Assembly (NCBI GenBank): GCA_026929865.2
Contig: CM049396.1
Span: 38,218,501-38,282,500 of the forward strand
Reading direction: 5' to 3'
DNA length: 64,000 nt
From: Hyperoplus lanceolatus
Lineage: Eukaryota > Chordata > Actinopteri > Uranoscopiformes > Ammodytidae
Shown here: piece after piece, positions 32,733-42,796 of the stretch
How positions within the stretch are numbered: position 1 is the first letter of the stretch
Layout: each line of letters begins with the position of its first letter
Translations under genes and position numbers: made by a program
The notes under the pieces: generated by a model
Told to the model about the DNA's origin: nothing
What the model saw: only the letters and a program-made list of their open reading frames with translations
Databases searched by the model: none

Positions 32733-33439
32733 AACTCCTACCGGTTTCAATAGGGTCTTCACACCACTCGGTGCTCGGGCCCTAATAATAAAAATCCTAC
32801 CGGTTACGATAGGGCTTTCGCACATGTCTGTGCTCGGGCCCTAATTTATCATTAAAGAGTCAAGGGCCTGAAAAAAGGATTTGGGGAGAAAGATGGGGAG
32901 ACATTGGAATAGATATAGGAACTTTGGGAGTAATGCCATTTTAATTGAATTTATTCTACCTATAAGAGAGAAAGCCAGAGGAGACCACTTTGATAATATT
33001 TGCTTCGCCTGATCCAATAATTTGAGGAAGTTTGATTTAAATAGGTTTTTAAAATTTCTGGTAAAACATACCCCAAGGTAACTCAGATGATCTGTCACCA
33101 CTTTGAGTGGGAGAGCTGTATAATCAAGTTTAAGAGCTTCTTTATTAATCGGAAAGAGTTCGCTCTTGCTCAAGTTAAGTTTATAGCCAGAAAACTGACT
33201 AAAGACCTCCAACACAGAAAGTGCCTCCGGTAAAGAGGTGGTTGGCTTGGCGACAAACAAAAGTAAGTCATCGGCGTATAATAATACCTTATGTTCAATT
33301 CCTCCTCTCCATATCCCCTGAATCTGTTTGTTACTGCGAATGGCAATCGCAAGTGGTTCGATTGCAATAGCAAAAAGGAGCGGGCTCAAAGGACAACCCT
33401 GCCGGGTCCCACGGTGCAGATCAAAACTACTTGAGTAAC

Positions 33440-33735
33440 GGCTGTTTGTTAATTTTTTTTTAACCTTTATTTATACAGGTAAATCCCATTGAGACCGAAG
33501 ACTCTTTTTCAAGGGAGACCTGTTCCCATTCCCACGTTACCATTCACACACACATTCATATACCGATAGCAGGCTAACTATCGAACATCGAACATTCACA
33601 CAAGGCAAGGTGGGTGAAGTATCTTGCCCAAGGACACAACAACCATGACACAAGTGGCAGGACGGGGATCGAACCTCCAACCCTTTGATTATCATCAGCT
33701 GACCCGCTCTACCAACTGAGCCACAGTCGCCCCAA
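33440..33735 (-). repeat. tRNA-derived SINE inserted in L1 ORF2
   Basis: On the minus strand it starts GGGGCGACTGTGGCTCAG with an A-box (TGGCTCAGTTGGTAGAGCGG). A B-box (GGTTCGATCCC) follows about 50 bp later. Then come a body containing CTTGCCCAAGATACTTC-like sequence and an end near a short A/T run at 33450-33460. It interrupts the RT between motifs A and B, right after a codon run ending SASVF. Confidence 0.85.
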
Positions 33736-35905
33736 ATACTGAGGCAGAAGGGCATGCATATAATAATTTAACCCAAGAAGTGAAAACAGGACCCAAACCG
33801 AATTTTTCAAGGGTGAAAAACAAATAATTCCATTCTACTCTATCAAATGCTTTTTCAGCATCCATAGAAGCGAGGCATTCTGATTCAATATTTCTGGGGG
33901 AATATAAAATGTTCATTAGCCGGCGGGTATTATATACAATGATTGGCGTCCCTTTATAAACCCAGTTTGGTCGGGGGATATGATAGAGGGGAGAGCATCC
34001 TCCAAACTGTGGGCTAAGTATCTTCACATCCGTATTTAATAGTGAAATTGGTCGGTATGATGCACAATCTAGAGGATCTTTATCCTTTTTTAACAACAGG
34101 GAAATACAGGCCTGGTAGAACGAAGGCGGGAGTTTACCTGAGTCAAGTGAGTCTGAGAATACTGAACATAAAAAAGGCGATAATTCGGCTGAAAATTTCT
34201 TAAAAAAGTCAGATGGAAGTCCGTCTGGACCAGGAGATTTGCCTGATTGCATAGATGTTATTGCTGCAATAATTTCCCTCTGAATAATAGGTGCCTCAAG
34301 GCTATGTCTCAGGTCTTGAGAAAGGGAAGGCATGTTTAGGTTACTGAAAAAGGTTTCCATCACCGCTGCGTCTACTGTACAATCAGAACTATACAAATTT
34401 GAATAGAGTGTTTTGAACTTTTTGTTTATCAATTTCTGATCTGATGTTGTACACCCACTGTCTGTCCGTATTCCAGGGATGAGTTGCTTCGTTCTAAATC
34501 CGCGCAGTTGATTGGCCAGGGGTTTGCCAATCTTGTCACCATGCTCGTAAAAAGTACTTCTGCTCCTAAGCAACTGGTCAGCAACTTGACGAGAGGAAAG
34601 AAGGTTGAATTCTGTCTGAAGTTTTAAACGTTCTTTGAAAAGTTCAGATGAAGGTGAATTAGCATATTGTCTGTCTATGTTCAGAATCTGATCAGCTATT
34701 TCAGTTTGTTTCTGTTTTGTACATTTATTTTTGTATGCTGCAAATTATATAATTTCACCTCTCAAATAGGCTTTCAGGGCTTCCCAAATTGTTGCATTGG
34801 ACACATCTGGTGTTTTATTTATACTCAAAAAAGTTTTAATATGTGTAGAGATGTGTGAAAGAAAACTCTCATCTGTGAGCAACAATGGATCCAGTCTCCA
34901 CTGCCTTCTTGTATACTCAACGTCAGAGAAAGCCAGTTGAAGGAGCAGAGGAGCATGATCTGAGATCACAACACTTTCATAACTGCATGACTTTAGGTCT
35001 GACATCAATGAATTATCAACAAAAAAATAATCAATTCGGGTGTAAGTGTGGTGGACATGTGAAAAGAATGAATATTCTCTTCCTGTGGGGTATAAAAACC
35101 TGTATGGATCAGAGAGGCTATAATCAGCAAGGAATGGTTTGATATAACCTGCAGATCTGCTAAGAGTGGCAGTTTTGGGGGAAGAGCGATAACAATTAAG
35201 ATAAGATAAATAACAATTAAAATCCCCACCAAGAATAAGATAATGGGAATTGAGATCGGGGAGTTGAGAAAAAAATCTCTTGCAAAATACAGAGGAAAAG
35301 GAAAACACACAAAAAAAGGAAAACACATATAACTGAAAACACAGCAGGTGATAACTTATCAGCTAAACCACCCCATCCCACCCAGAACCCACCCCATATA
35401 TTGCTCTAAACAGCAAACCCCAATAGACCCTTACTAGTCTCACAACAAACATTCCAAGCCTTAACTTTCTGACCTGTGCTAGCTTCCCACATAAGTCTTG
35501 TACAATTCACCCCATAACAGCTAGTAACACTATGAACAATCCAGCAAACTGTCAAAATGACAACACACTAAACAAACATACCGTGCTCAACCAACAAATT
35601 CGAAATACAAAAAAAAAGAACAAGGCGTGAGTTAGACAATCTGTCCAAATGGCAAAAAAAATTAAAATAAAGAACAGACACGCTTATCCAGCCATTTTAA
35701 AATAGAGATACAAATAAAAAAGCGAGTGAGCTAGACAATACGTCAAAATGACAAGCAACAAAAATGTCACGTTCACCCAGCTAATTTACTCATTTTTAAA
35801 AAAGGGAGAAAAAATGTGTGTAGTACCATCAGTCTGAGAGTTTGGCTGGGGATATGAAAAGAGCATTTGTCCAAATTGTATACTCACAGCAGGCAATCGT
35901 ATTTA

Positions 35906-36739
35906 CTACGGACTCACACCCAATGTAGATATGTAGTTGGATGCTTCAGAGACAGACCGTAACCACTTTCTCTCGCCGCTCTGGAGAGTAATGCGAAGCC
36001 TGGCAGGGTAGAGAAGAGAGGGACGGAGACCGCGCTGATAAAGCTCAGCCAAGACCCCCCTGTATTCAGCCCGCTGCTTCACGACCTCCGCGCTGTAATC
36101 CTCGTAGAACCAGAGCTTGTGGCCGTGGTATTCCAGCTCGCCCTGTTTACGTGCCTCTCTCATGATCAGGTCTTTAGTCTGGTATCGGTGGAAGCGGATG
36201 ACGACGGGTCGCGGTCTCTCATGCGGGCCCGGTTTGGGTGCCAGAGTGCGGTGAGCCCTGTCCAGCTCCGGGGCAGAAGGGAGAACTTGATCACCAAAAA
36301 CCTCAACGAGGAGCTCGGAGAAAAAGGCGGTGGGGCGTGCACCCTCAAGTGACTCCGGTAAGCCCACAATACGAACGTTCTGTCTCCTACTTCTCCCTTC
36401 CAAATCCGATAGTTTAGCTTTCAACAGCTTGTTATCTTCCTGCAGTGAGGAGCACGTAGCCTCAAGTTGCTCCAGGCGTCCGCAAACAGTTTCTGCATTC
36501 TCCTCGAGATCGGTTATACACTTCCCCTGGCCTGAGACCACGGCCTGGATGTTGTCCAGCTTAGTGTCCATGCTGGCGAACGATGATTTAAACTCAGCGG
36601 CTATGGCTGCTCTATGCTGCTCAAGCAGATCCGGAATGGAAGCCATTCAGCTAGCACCAACGTCCATGCTAACCACGCTGTCCGAGGACATATCTGACTC
36701 TGCCAAATCTCTTTTTGCGTTTTTCTTGCTTCTAGGCAT
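35906..36739 (-). pseudogene. L1 ORF1 (RNA-binding chaperone) with one early stop
   Basis: The open part (36646-35906, 246 aa) has a coiled coil at about 15-85. RRQNVRIVGLPE (about 87-98) marks the start of the RRM of L1 ORF1p. A C-terminal domain follows, containing PRPVVIRFHRYQTKD and a closing basic segment. ORF1p trimers bind L1 RNA. Upstream, in the same frame, the minus strand reads MPRSKKNAKRD from 36739 and runs to a TGA at 36647-36649, immediately before the next ATG. The ancestral protein was therefore about 277 aa and a single stop now separates its leader. Reinitiation at 36646 would keep the core. Confidence 0.85.
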
Positions 36740-37165
36740 TTCTCCAAAACAGTATCAGTGTTACCGGCAACACAAGCACAAAAACAATCGATGAAAATAG
36801 GGTTTAATCAGTTAGGTCTGAAGTAGTTAGTGGGAGCTATAGAGCGATCGTATCTACCCCATGCTCTGTAACCCGGAAGTCTAAAAAAAAAAATAAAAAA
36901 AAACTGCCTCTTAAAAATAATTAAGAAACAAGGTATATTCCACTTGTAATAAGTAATAAAATCTGCCAATGGATCAAGTGAAAATTAATTTGGTAAGATT
37001 TCTTGAAATAAAATACAATAGTTAAGCAGTTTTTTTTATATTATTAGGAAGTGTTTTGGATCATAATAAGCTTGTATTCTTCCCCGATTTTGTTAATTTC
37101 ATTCTCTTTATTTCAAGTGTCATTCAGCTTATTTCAAGTATTACAATAATGGCACTGTTCTAGAT

Positions 37166-37609
37166 TTAAAGGCCTACTTCACCGATTTGAATATGAAGGT
37201 GTATTGAATTCTGAGATCCTATGTAGTATAAATGTGCAAAAAAAATTAAAATCGGTTCATCCTAGCCTGAGAAAAGGCAGAAAGAGTGTTTTTTTAACCC
37301 TATATTTCTCTTTCTCGAGACATCACAGAAAGAGAAATATAGGGTTAAAAAAACGTACTTTGTAAATATTACTGTGATGTCACAGTAAAAGACATCACAG
37401 TAATATTTACAAAGTAAGTTTTTTTTAACCCTATATTTCTCTTTCTGTGATGTCACGAGAAAGAGAAATATAGGGTTAAAAAAAAACACTCTTTCTGCCT
37501 TTTCTCAGGCTAGGATGAACCGATTTAAAAAAAAATCGCACATTTATACTACATAGGATCTCAGAATACAATACACCTTCATATTCAAACCGGTGAAGTA
37601 GGCCTTTAA
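37166..37609. repeat. 436-bp near-perfect palindromic MITE flanked by TTAA
   Basis: TTAA (37166-37169) and TTAA (37606-37609) flank ends AGGCCTACTTCACCG and its inverse. The whole 37170-37605 segment folds on itself. Three smaller hairpins also exist inside: left arm 37289-37352 (ACCCTATATTTCTCTTTCT against its inverse), centre near 37362-37417 (TTTGTAAATATTACTGTGAT against its inverse) and right arm near 37420-37482. A predicted single strand is therefore a three-leaf cloverleaf on a long stem. A diverged half copy is at 46464-46583. Confidence 0.9.
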
Positions 37610-38311
37610 GATAACCACCTACTCATACCCGTCGCTATGGGCGGGCCATAGGGGGCCGGGCCCGCCCCCAGAAGTGCTTGTGCCCCCCCACTGGGGCACA
37701 GATCTCTCCAAAAAAAATACTTTCATTTTTATTTTATACTAACATAGTAGCTAATTTTGTGTTGATAAACACTAATGTTGTATTATTTATCATCAAAACA
37801 TTTAAAATATAAATAAACAATGGTGTGATTTTGTTTGATTGATGGGAGTCTATCTACACTGCAACAGCCTATCACGGCCTTACTGAAAAGAAAGTAAGGC
37901 TACGTAACTACTTCAATGTAGCCGCTCAACAGTTACCGCGCATTTTTGAAAGTGAAGCTGGATGAGTTTTCGCCGGCTTACTATTTCATTTCTAGTTCAT
38001 CATAATCGATATTCGGTAATGGTTGAAAAGCCAACCAACAGTCACCTCTGCCAAATCGGATCGTCAAACTGTTGTCACTTTTCTAGCCGCACAACAGACC
38101 GAAATTATGGACTTGTTCAGCGCGGTGACACTTCTGATTGCGTGAAGCCACAGTTTTGCACTGTGGGAACTCTGCGCTCGTCCAGCCACGGCCATCGAGG
38201 GCGAGGCTTTGCCGGAGACCAGCCGAGAAGACGCACAATTTACAAGAACCTCCGCGGATTTGCAGTTGAGGAAACAGTTGGTCCGTCACAAGGTGACATA
38301 GACGAAAAGAC

Positions 38312-38529
38312 TGAGTTCAAGAGTATTTTACAGTGTTATTGATGCTGTGCAAGGAGGGATGGATGCGCGTTTTGGAGAGCGCAGTAGCGAGCTCACTGGC
38401 GCACTGGCTGCTTTGAACCCGGAGGCCGAAAGATATGTTAATGAGGAGGTTGAGCTCGGAGAAACGCCGCCTCCCGCTGTACTGATAGAAGGGACTGGAG
38501 AGAGCACAGCCCTGCCTCCACTCAAAGTA
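38312..38529 (+). pseudogene. hAT transposase fragment
   Basis: One frame reads RVFYSVIDAVQGGMDARFGE and continues LTGALAALNPEAERYVNEEV. An R-x-x-Y-x-x-x-D-x-x-x-x-x-x-x-RF pattern is characteristic of the region before the C-terminal dimerisation domain of ZMYM1-like hAT transposases. The frame runs straight into the (GT)n tract. The N-terminal zinc finger and first catalytic residues are not present nearby. The fragment fits the 8-bp flanking duplication. Confidence 0.6.
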
Positions 38530-38532
38530 GGC

Positions 38533-38666
<134 letters not shown>

Positions 38667-38992
38667 AATGGCAATGCATATCCCTCTGTTGACTGCTTTA
38701 AAATGCAATGTTTGAGATATGTGTCTGGTGTTAGGCTACATCTAATATGTTGAATAGTCAAGTGTTTTATGGATATTCATAACATTGCTTCTATGTAATG
38801 TACTCCTTTAAATTATGAGGACTGATGTTATAGGCTACCGCTGTTGGTTAGTTTAACGTGATGATTACGTGCTGCGCGAGTATAGGACTATTAAAAATAT
38901 ACAGTGTACTGTAGGCTAATAATAATTGTGCCCCCCGATGCATTTCATATGCCCCCCTTAAGACAGGACTGGCGACGGGTCTGCACCTACTT

Positions 38993-39658
38993 GAAATAAG
39001 ATTATGCAGTGATGTTTCTTCAGCAGGTACAGGGAAGCTGGTTAGAGTTGATAGGAAGATGTATGGAGCCAAATACAGGGCAGAAAACCTGTTAGAGTCT
39101 GCAAAAGACTTGAAACTGGGGAAGAGGTTCACCTTCTAGAAGGAAAACTACCCTAAACATACCACCAGATCTACTAAGAAATGGTTTAAATCAAAGCATA
39201 GTCATGTGTTAGAATGGCCCAGTCAAAATCCAGACCTAAAAACAATTGAGAATATTGAGAAAGACTTGAAAATTTCTGTTGACAGACATTCTCCATCCAA
39301 TCTGATGCTGAATCTGAACTTTGAGCTATTTTGTAAAGAAGAATGGACAAAATGTATCAGTCTGTTAATGTGCAAAGCTGGTAGAGAAATACTCCAATAG
39401 ACAGTGGCAGCGATAGGTGGTTCTTCAAAGCATTGACTCAGGGGGCTGAATACTTTTGCACGCCACACGTTTCAGTTTTTTTATTTATTAAAAAAAAATC
39501 AAAACCACGTTTCATATCATTCCACTTCACAATGATGCGCCACTTTGTGTTGGTGTATCACATAAGATCCCAATAAAATAAATGTACGTGTGTGGTTGTA
39601 TTGTGACAAAATGTGGAACATTTCAAGGGGTATGAATACTTTTGCAAGCCACTGTATA
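38993..39658 (+). mobile_element. Tc1-like transposon, 5'-truncated
   Basis: The right terminus reads TTTCAAGGGGTATGAATACT then TTTGCAAGCCACTGTA, the standard Tc1-like end in fish, next to TA. Upstream is a transposase remnant. The left terminus and first half are absent; the element is cut at the hAT flank near 38993. The terminal part from 39599 on is the left edge of the large duplication. Confidence 0.85.
39029..39400 (+). pseudogene. Tc1-like transposase C-terminal half
   Basis: The frame contains GKLVRVDRKMYGAKYRAENL, then a TAG, then LEWPSQNPDLKTIENI. The latter is the region leading to the last catalytic residue of the DDE triad (normally W-P-x-Q-S-P-D-L-N-P-I-E-N). The stop at 39137-39139, the altered SP to NP and NP to KT residues and the missing N-terminal paired-like domain show it is dead. 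Confidence 0.85.
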
Positions 39659-39677
39659 TGAAGTTAGCTAGAAAAAC

Positions 39678-40281
39678 TTAAGCTGTATCCCATAACAGAG
39701 ACCGGGTCCTTGGTAGGACGCAGTCTCGCGGTCTATGAAGGCTATAGCCTATGAAGGCCGATTCGAAGGCCGAACGAGCATTATTAAACGGGACGGTCTC
39801 CACAGGTCTCCGTTTACAAGCATTTCCGGTTTGCGTAACAAGCCGTTACCTTTGCTTGACGACTCGCCGCTCCTGTGCTGCCTAGCAACCCTGATAGCTG
39901 CCAACGGAAACAGCCTTGTCAACAGAGGAAAAAAGAAAAAGAAGTTGCCTACCAGACGAAAAGAAAAAAAAGTACAAGAAAAACAGAAAGGAAGATAAAA
40001 GTTAAGAAGATGGAGCAACACGTTGCTGTTTTGTTATTTTTTATTTTATTGTATGCCATCTCTGAAAAAAACGCAATGAATCATGGGATATGTTGGGCTG
40101 CGAAGGATACATCTGATGCAGCCTTCAAAACCGTGAAATGAAGGCTGCATTTCTCGGCCGCATATGAGGAGCCTTGCAAGGAGCCTTGCAAATGGAACAA
40201 CTTTTGCTCGCCGCTATGACGCAATCGGTCTTCAAATGCAGCCTTCGTAGACCGCAACCCCTGAATGGAGATACAGCCTTA
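39678..40281. mobile_element. Harbinger-like element with TTA flanks (copy 1)
   Basis: TTA (39678-39680) then AGCTGTATCCC; at the right GATACAGCC then TTA (40279-40281). The ends are thus short inverted repeats with a 3-bp TTA duplication, as in PIF/Harbinger. The subterminal regions hold many copies of GAAGGC/GCCTTC in both orientations (39735-39775 and 40110-40250). A 43-codon frame starts at 40010. Confidence 0.6.
40010..40141 (+). CDS. Short ORF in the Harbinger-like element, hypothetical
   Basis: It opens with MEQHVAVLLFFILLYAISEK, a hydrophobic leader that resembles the first exon of some Harbinger-type proteins, and runs 43 codons to TGA. No catalytic residues are present. The identical frame lies at 47245-47376 in the duplicate. 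It may be only the first exon of a deleted gene. Confidence 0.3.
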   Translation: MEQHVAVLLFFILLYAISEKNAMNHGICWAAKDTSDAAFKTVK

Positions 40282-40954
40282 GATTGAGCATTTGTTTCTA
40301 GGTAGAGCATTTATGTCACAGTAAGCCTGTTTAACCCAGGCTTAATAATGCCATTCCTATTTTATTTTGAAACATTCCTCTTATTTTGATAATGTGGTCA
40401 AAAGCAAGGGAATCAAAAAAGAAATGGTCGAAAATGTTTACTATTAAGCTATCAGAGCAACTTGTGGTGGGTTGCTCTGTTAGCTGAATAGTGAAAAGGG
40501 TTCACTTTTATTTTTTATTTACTTTGATGGGAGGGTGGTGGTGATCAGGAAACGGGCCCAGGGGACAGTAAACCGGGACGAGGGGGCTTACATGCTCTCC
40601 CACACCTGGGATGCAGTTCTCCATAGAACGGACGGACAGCAGAGGTCCTGCCTCTTCTGCAATAAATTACTAACCAACTATATTTCTGGTGGTAACTAGT
40701 AAGGCAACGGACATTTAGTTTAACAAAACTAGTCATGTGCATCCCTAGTAAATCGACGCCAGGATCGCCATCTATGCGCCTGCTTGTGAGCGTGTCGGAT
40801 CATTAGCATCTGTACTCTGGCCTAAGTTCACCTCTCCCAAGTGCGCCGTGGCCGAGGAAGTGTACAGTACTTAAGTACAGATGGTGCGCTCACACTGGTC
40901 AAACGTACTTGACTTTAGGGGGCAACTGTAGTTTGGCCTTGTGTGAGTGCGCCC
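40282..40954. other. No gene recognised
   Basis: Mixed-composition DNA between two repeats. A GC-rich part at 40545-40630 gives an overlapping minus-strand frame without domain content. It is duplicated at 47519-48193. Confidence 0.4.
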
Positions 40955-41481
40955 CAAGCCCCCACCACAGCGAGGTCTACCAGCATCCAATGCGGAAGTG
41001 TCAAAATGCAGTTGGCCGAGTGGCCACTAAGGGCAGGTTTCAAAACAGAGCAATTTCTCATTGACTCCCATGTTAAATAGGCCGTTTTCACAGCATTATG
41101 AAACCTATTTAAGGCCTGGTATACAACCATTCTAGTCTGTATGTTTAGGTCATATCTCCTTGATAACACCAAGGGGAGTGCATTTTTTTGTCCATCGCTA
41201 GTTTTTATTCTATTGTAAGTTAAAACGTATGAATAGTTAGGGATGCGGCCTCTTGAGTGACAGCTTCCCGCCTGCTGGCCCTCACTTCGCCTTGAAGGTA
41301 TACGTCAGCTAGATGGGTGTATCTCCGTCCCCCCGACATCACATCGATGCCCTTTTTCGGTAAGAGGAAATGAGGCGGGATAAAAATCTGACAAGATGGC
41401 GACACGCATAGGCCAGGACGGATGCAGTTAGAATAACTGAGATCAGGCCAGATGCTACATCCATTTTATATACTATCTATG
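40955..41481. repeat. Dispersed CAAGCCCC...CTATCTATG repeat (copy 1)
   Basis: Homologous to the better-defined copy at 57720-58192: it starts CAAGCCCCCACC and ends ATACTATCTATG. Shared internal phrases include CCAGCATCCAATG, TAGGCCGTTTTCA and GGATGCTACATCCAT. No clear target duplication survives here. Three copies occur in this window, counting the one at 48194-48720. Confidence 0.8.
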
Positions 41482-41595
41482 CTGCTCCTTTAGGTGCATT
41501 TATAGGCTGCTGTGATGACTGTTTGTTAGCATTTATGCTAATTGTTTCTAAAGGGTAGTAAGGTAAAGGTGCTGATGTTGATAAGCTATTGTGAG

Positions 41596-42149
41596 CATGG
41601 GCGTAAAATTGCGTATGGATGGTGTGGACGTGTCCATACCAATATTCAAATGTGCTGAAATTGTCCACACCAACATGAGAACGAGATGACAATGACGAAC
41701 GGGTTAATGCGTTGCCTCTATATAGTCCCGCCTTATGTATTTTTGTCATGGGTTGTGTTTCGGTTAGCGCCGATTGGTTGCTTAATTTGAGAGCGGTAAA
41801 ACAGCTTCTGCTGTCATTTCGGGACGGAATCAATCAGCTCAGCTGCTGCGCTGTGAATGCGGCTGAAGGAAGAATGTCGGGGAAGAAAAGGAAAGGAGAA
41901 GACATTCGGAACTATTTTCACCAAACAACGGTAATTTAAGGGAGTAATCAATCATCTCATTGTAACACTGACAATGACATAGGCCTACTGTATGTGTATA
42001 TTACCACCTGGTCTGGAGTTTGAGAAGGGAATAGATGTGAGCTCTGTTTGTCTGAAGCAATGTTTTCCATACTTTGCTGCCAAGTCTGTTGGAAGATGGA
42101 AGAATTATCAGTCACTGTGTCACATTGAAAGTAAGGAATGAAGAGCAAT

Positions 42150-42184
<35 letters not shown>

Positions 42185-42250
42185 TAGGAGCAACCATACT
42201 TAGATGGTGGTTTCCAAATCAATAACCCTGCTAACTGAGCAGCGGCAGCA
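41596..42250 (+). mobile_element. hAT-like element 5' part with first exon (copy 1)
   Basis: The left end appears to be CATGGGCGTAAAATTGCG. A short first exon at 41874-41930 reads MSGKKRKGEDIRNYFHQTT and ends at a GTAATTT donor, a typical hAT leader. No later exon was recognised, and the right limit is arbitrary. A (TG)n tract lies at 42153-42181. Confidence 0.45.
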
Positions 42251-42796
42251 CGCTGATGCACCTCACTGGGCCTGGAATGAGCTATCGGTGGCACAATCAC
42301 GTGGGAGAAAATAGAAAGTAAAAAATCTATTCACGCCGTGATATAGATTAACAGTGTTGTGTTGTGGATGAAAGCCAGGCCGACACATTGAGCACAATGC
42401 AAATTAGCAGATTTGGACTGGGAGAAAATATTAAGGAAAATGCCTTCAAAACATCTTGCTATTCATCATCATCATCATCTTCAACCGCTTATCCGAAATC
42501 GGGTCGCGGGGGCAGCAGCTTGAGCAGGGAACCCCAAACTTCTCTTTCCCGGGCTACTTCAACCAGCTCTGACTGGGGATCCCGAGGCGTTCCCAGGCCA
42601 GCGTGGAAATATAATCTCTCCACCTAGTCCTGGGTCTTCCCCGAGGCCTCCTCCCAGCTGGACGTTCCTGGAACACCTCCCTAGGGAGGCGCCCTGGGGG
42701 CATCCTTACCAGATGCCCGAACCACCTCAACTGGCTCCTTTCAACGCAAAGGAGTAGCGGCTCTGCCCCGAGTTCCTCACGTAATGACTGAGCTTC

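Larger units (their letters stand above)
29233..32782. mobile_element. Second copy of the same large repeat, nested in the first
   Basis: The left end reads ACTGCAAGCAGTGATGACCG then GGGCCCTCGCACC. The right end (32732-32782) reads AAACTCCTACCGGTTTCAAT and ends GGTGCTCGGGCCCTAAT, only 57 bp before the outer copy's own terminus. The left flank AAGAATAAT and right flank AATAAAAATCC suggest insertion into an AT-rich site just upstream of the outer 3' hairpin. Positions 30735-31345 repeat 28613-29235 of the outer copy, so both copies share the same 3' body. Confidence 0.65.
25385..32842. mobile_element. Large unclassified fish repeat, Helitron-like 3' end, inserted in L1
   Basis: It splits L1 ORF2 between the thumb and C-terminal parts. 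The right end (about 32789-32842) reads AAATCCTACCGGTTACGATA and ends GTGCTCGGGCCCTAAT. A CTAA terminus followed by T, with hairpin-forming sequence just upstream, resembles a Helitron 3' end (CTRR|T). The left end is truncated relative to the inner copy at 29233, and some adjacent L1 sequence is also missing. The body is non-coding with diverged internal repeats: 27830-29230 has phrases about 'GGAGTTAGGGAAACTTCCTG', a style shared by many fish copies. The superfamily is uncertain. Confidence 0.5.
24178..35326 (-). pseudogene. L1 ORF2 (endonuclease-reverse transcriptase), fragmented
   Basis: Pieces in order on the minus strand follow. 35326-34745 holds the second half of the APE endonuclease: LGGDFN, YTRIDYFF, ISDHAPL. 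34573-33695 holds the RT start: SGKSPGPDGLP, SYRPISLLN, MDAEKAFDRVEW. 33389-32841 holds YADDLLLF and the thumb. 25586-25173 resumes at LQRPKQTGGMALPNFQYYYW. 25176-24178 holds the C-terminal region with C-x2-C and H-x-YWLC residues. The endonuclease N-terminus (about 110 residues with the NxRG and QETH motifs) is absent near 35330-35340. Further breaks are the SINE, the large nested repeat, a frameshift near 25175 and stops around 34575-34745. It is not functional. Confidence 0.9.
23950..36912 (-). mobile_element. Full-length fish L1 with 17-bp target duplication, opened by nested repeats
   Basis: AAAAAAAACTGCCTCTT occurs at 23950-23966 and again at 36896-36912, bounding the element. A minus-strand poly(A) tail (T-run at 23965-23974) abuts the left copy. 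Reading from the right: a 5' UTR (36740-36895), ORF1 (36739-35906), a spacer, ORF2 in pieces (35326-24178) and a 3' UTR. Removing the 7.46-kb nested repeat (25385-32842) and the SINE (about 33440-33735) leaves roughly 5.2 kb, the normal L1 size. The empty site would be an A-rich stretch, as L1 endonuclease prefers. Confidence 0.9.

Noticed and set aside
33695..33755. tRNA gene
   Set aside because: The A-box and B-box belong to a SINE with a SINE body and tail; no clover-leaf with intact acceptor stem was seen.
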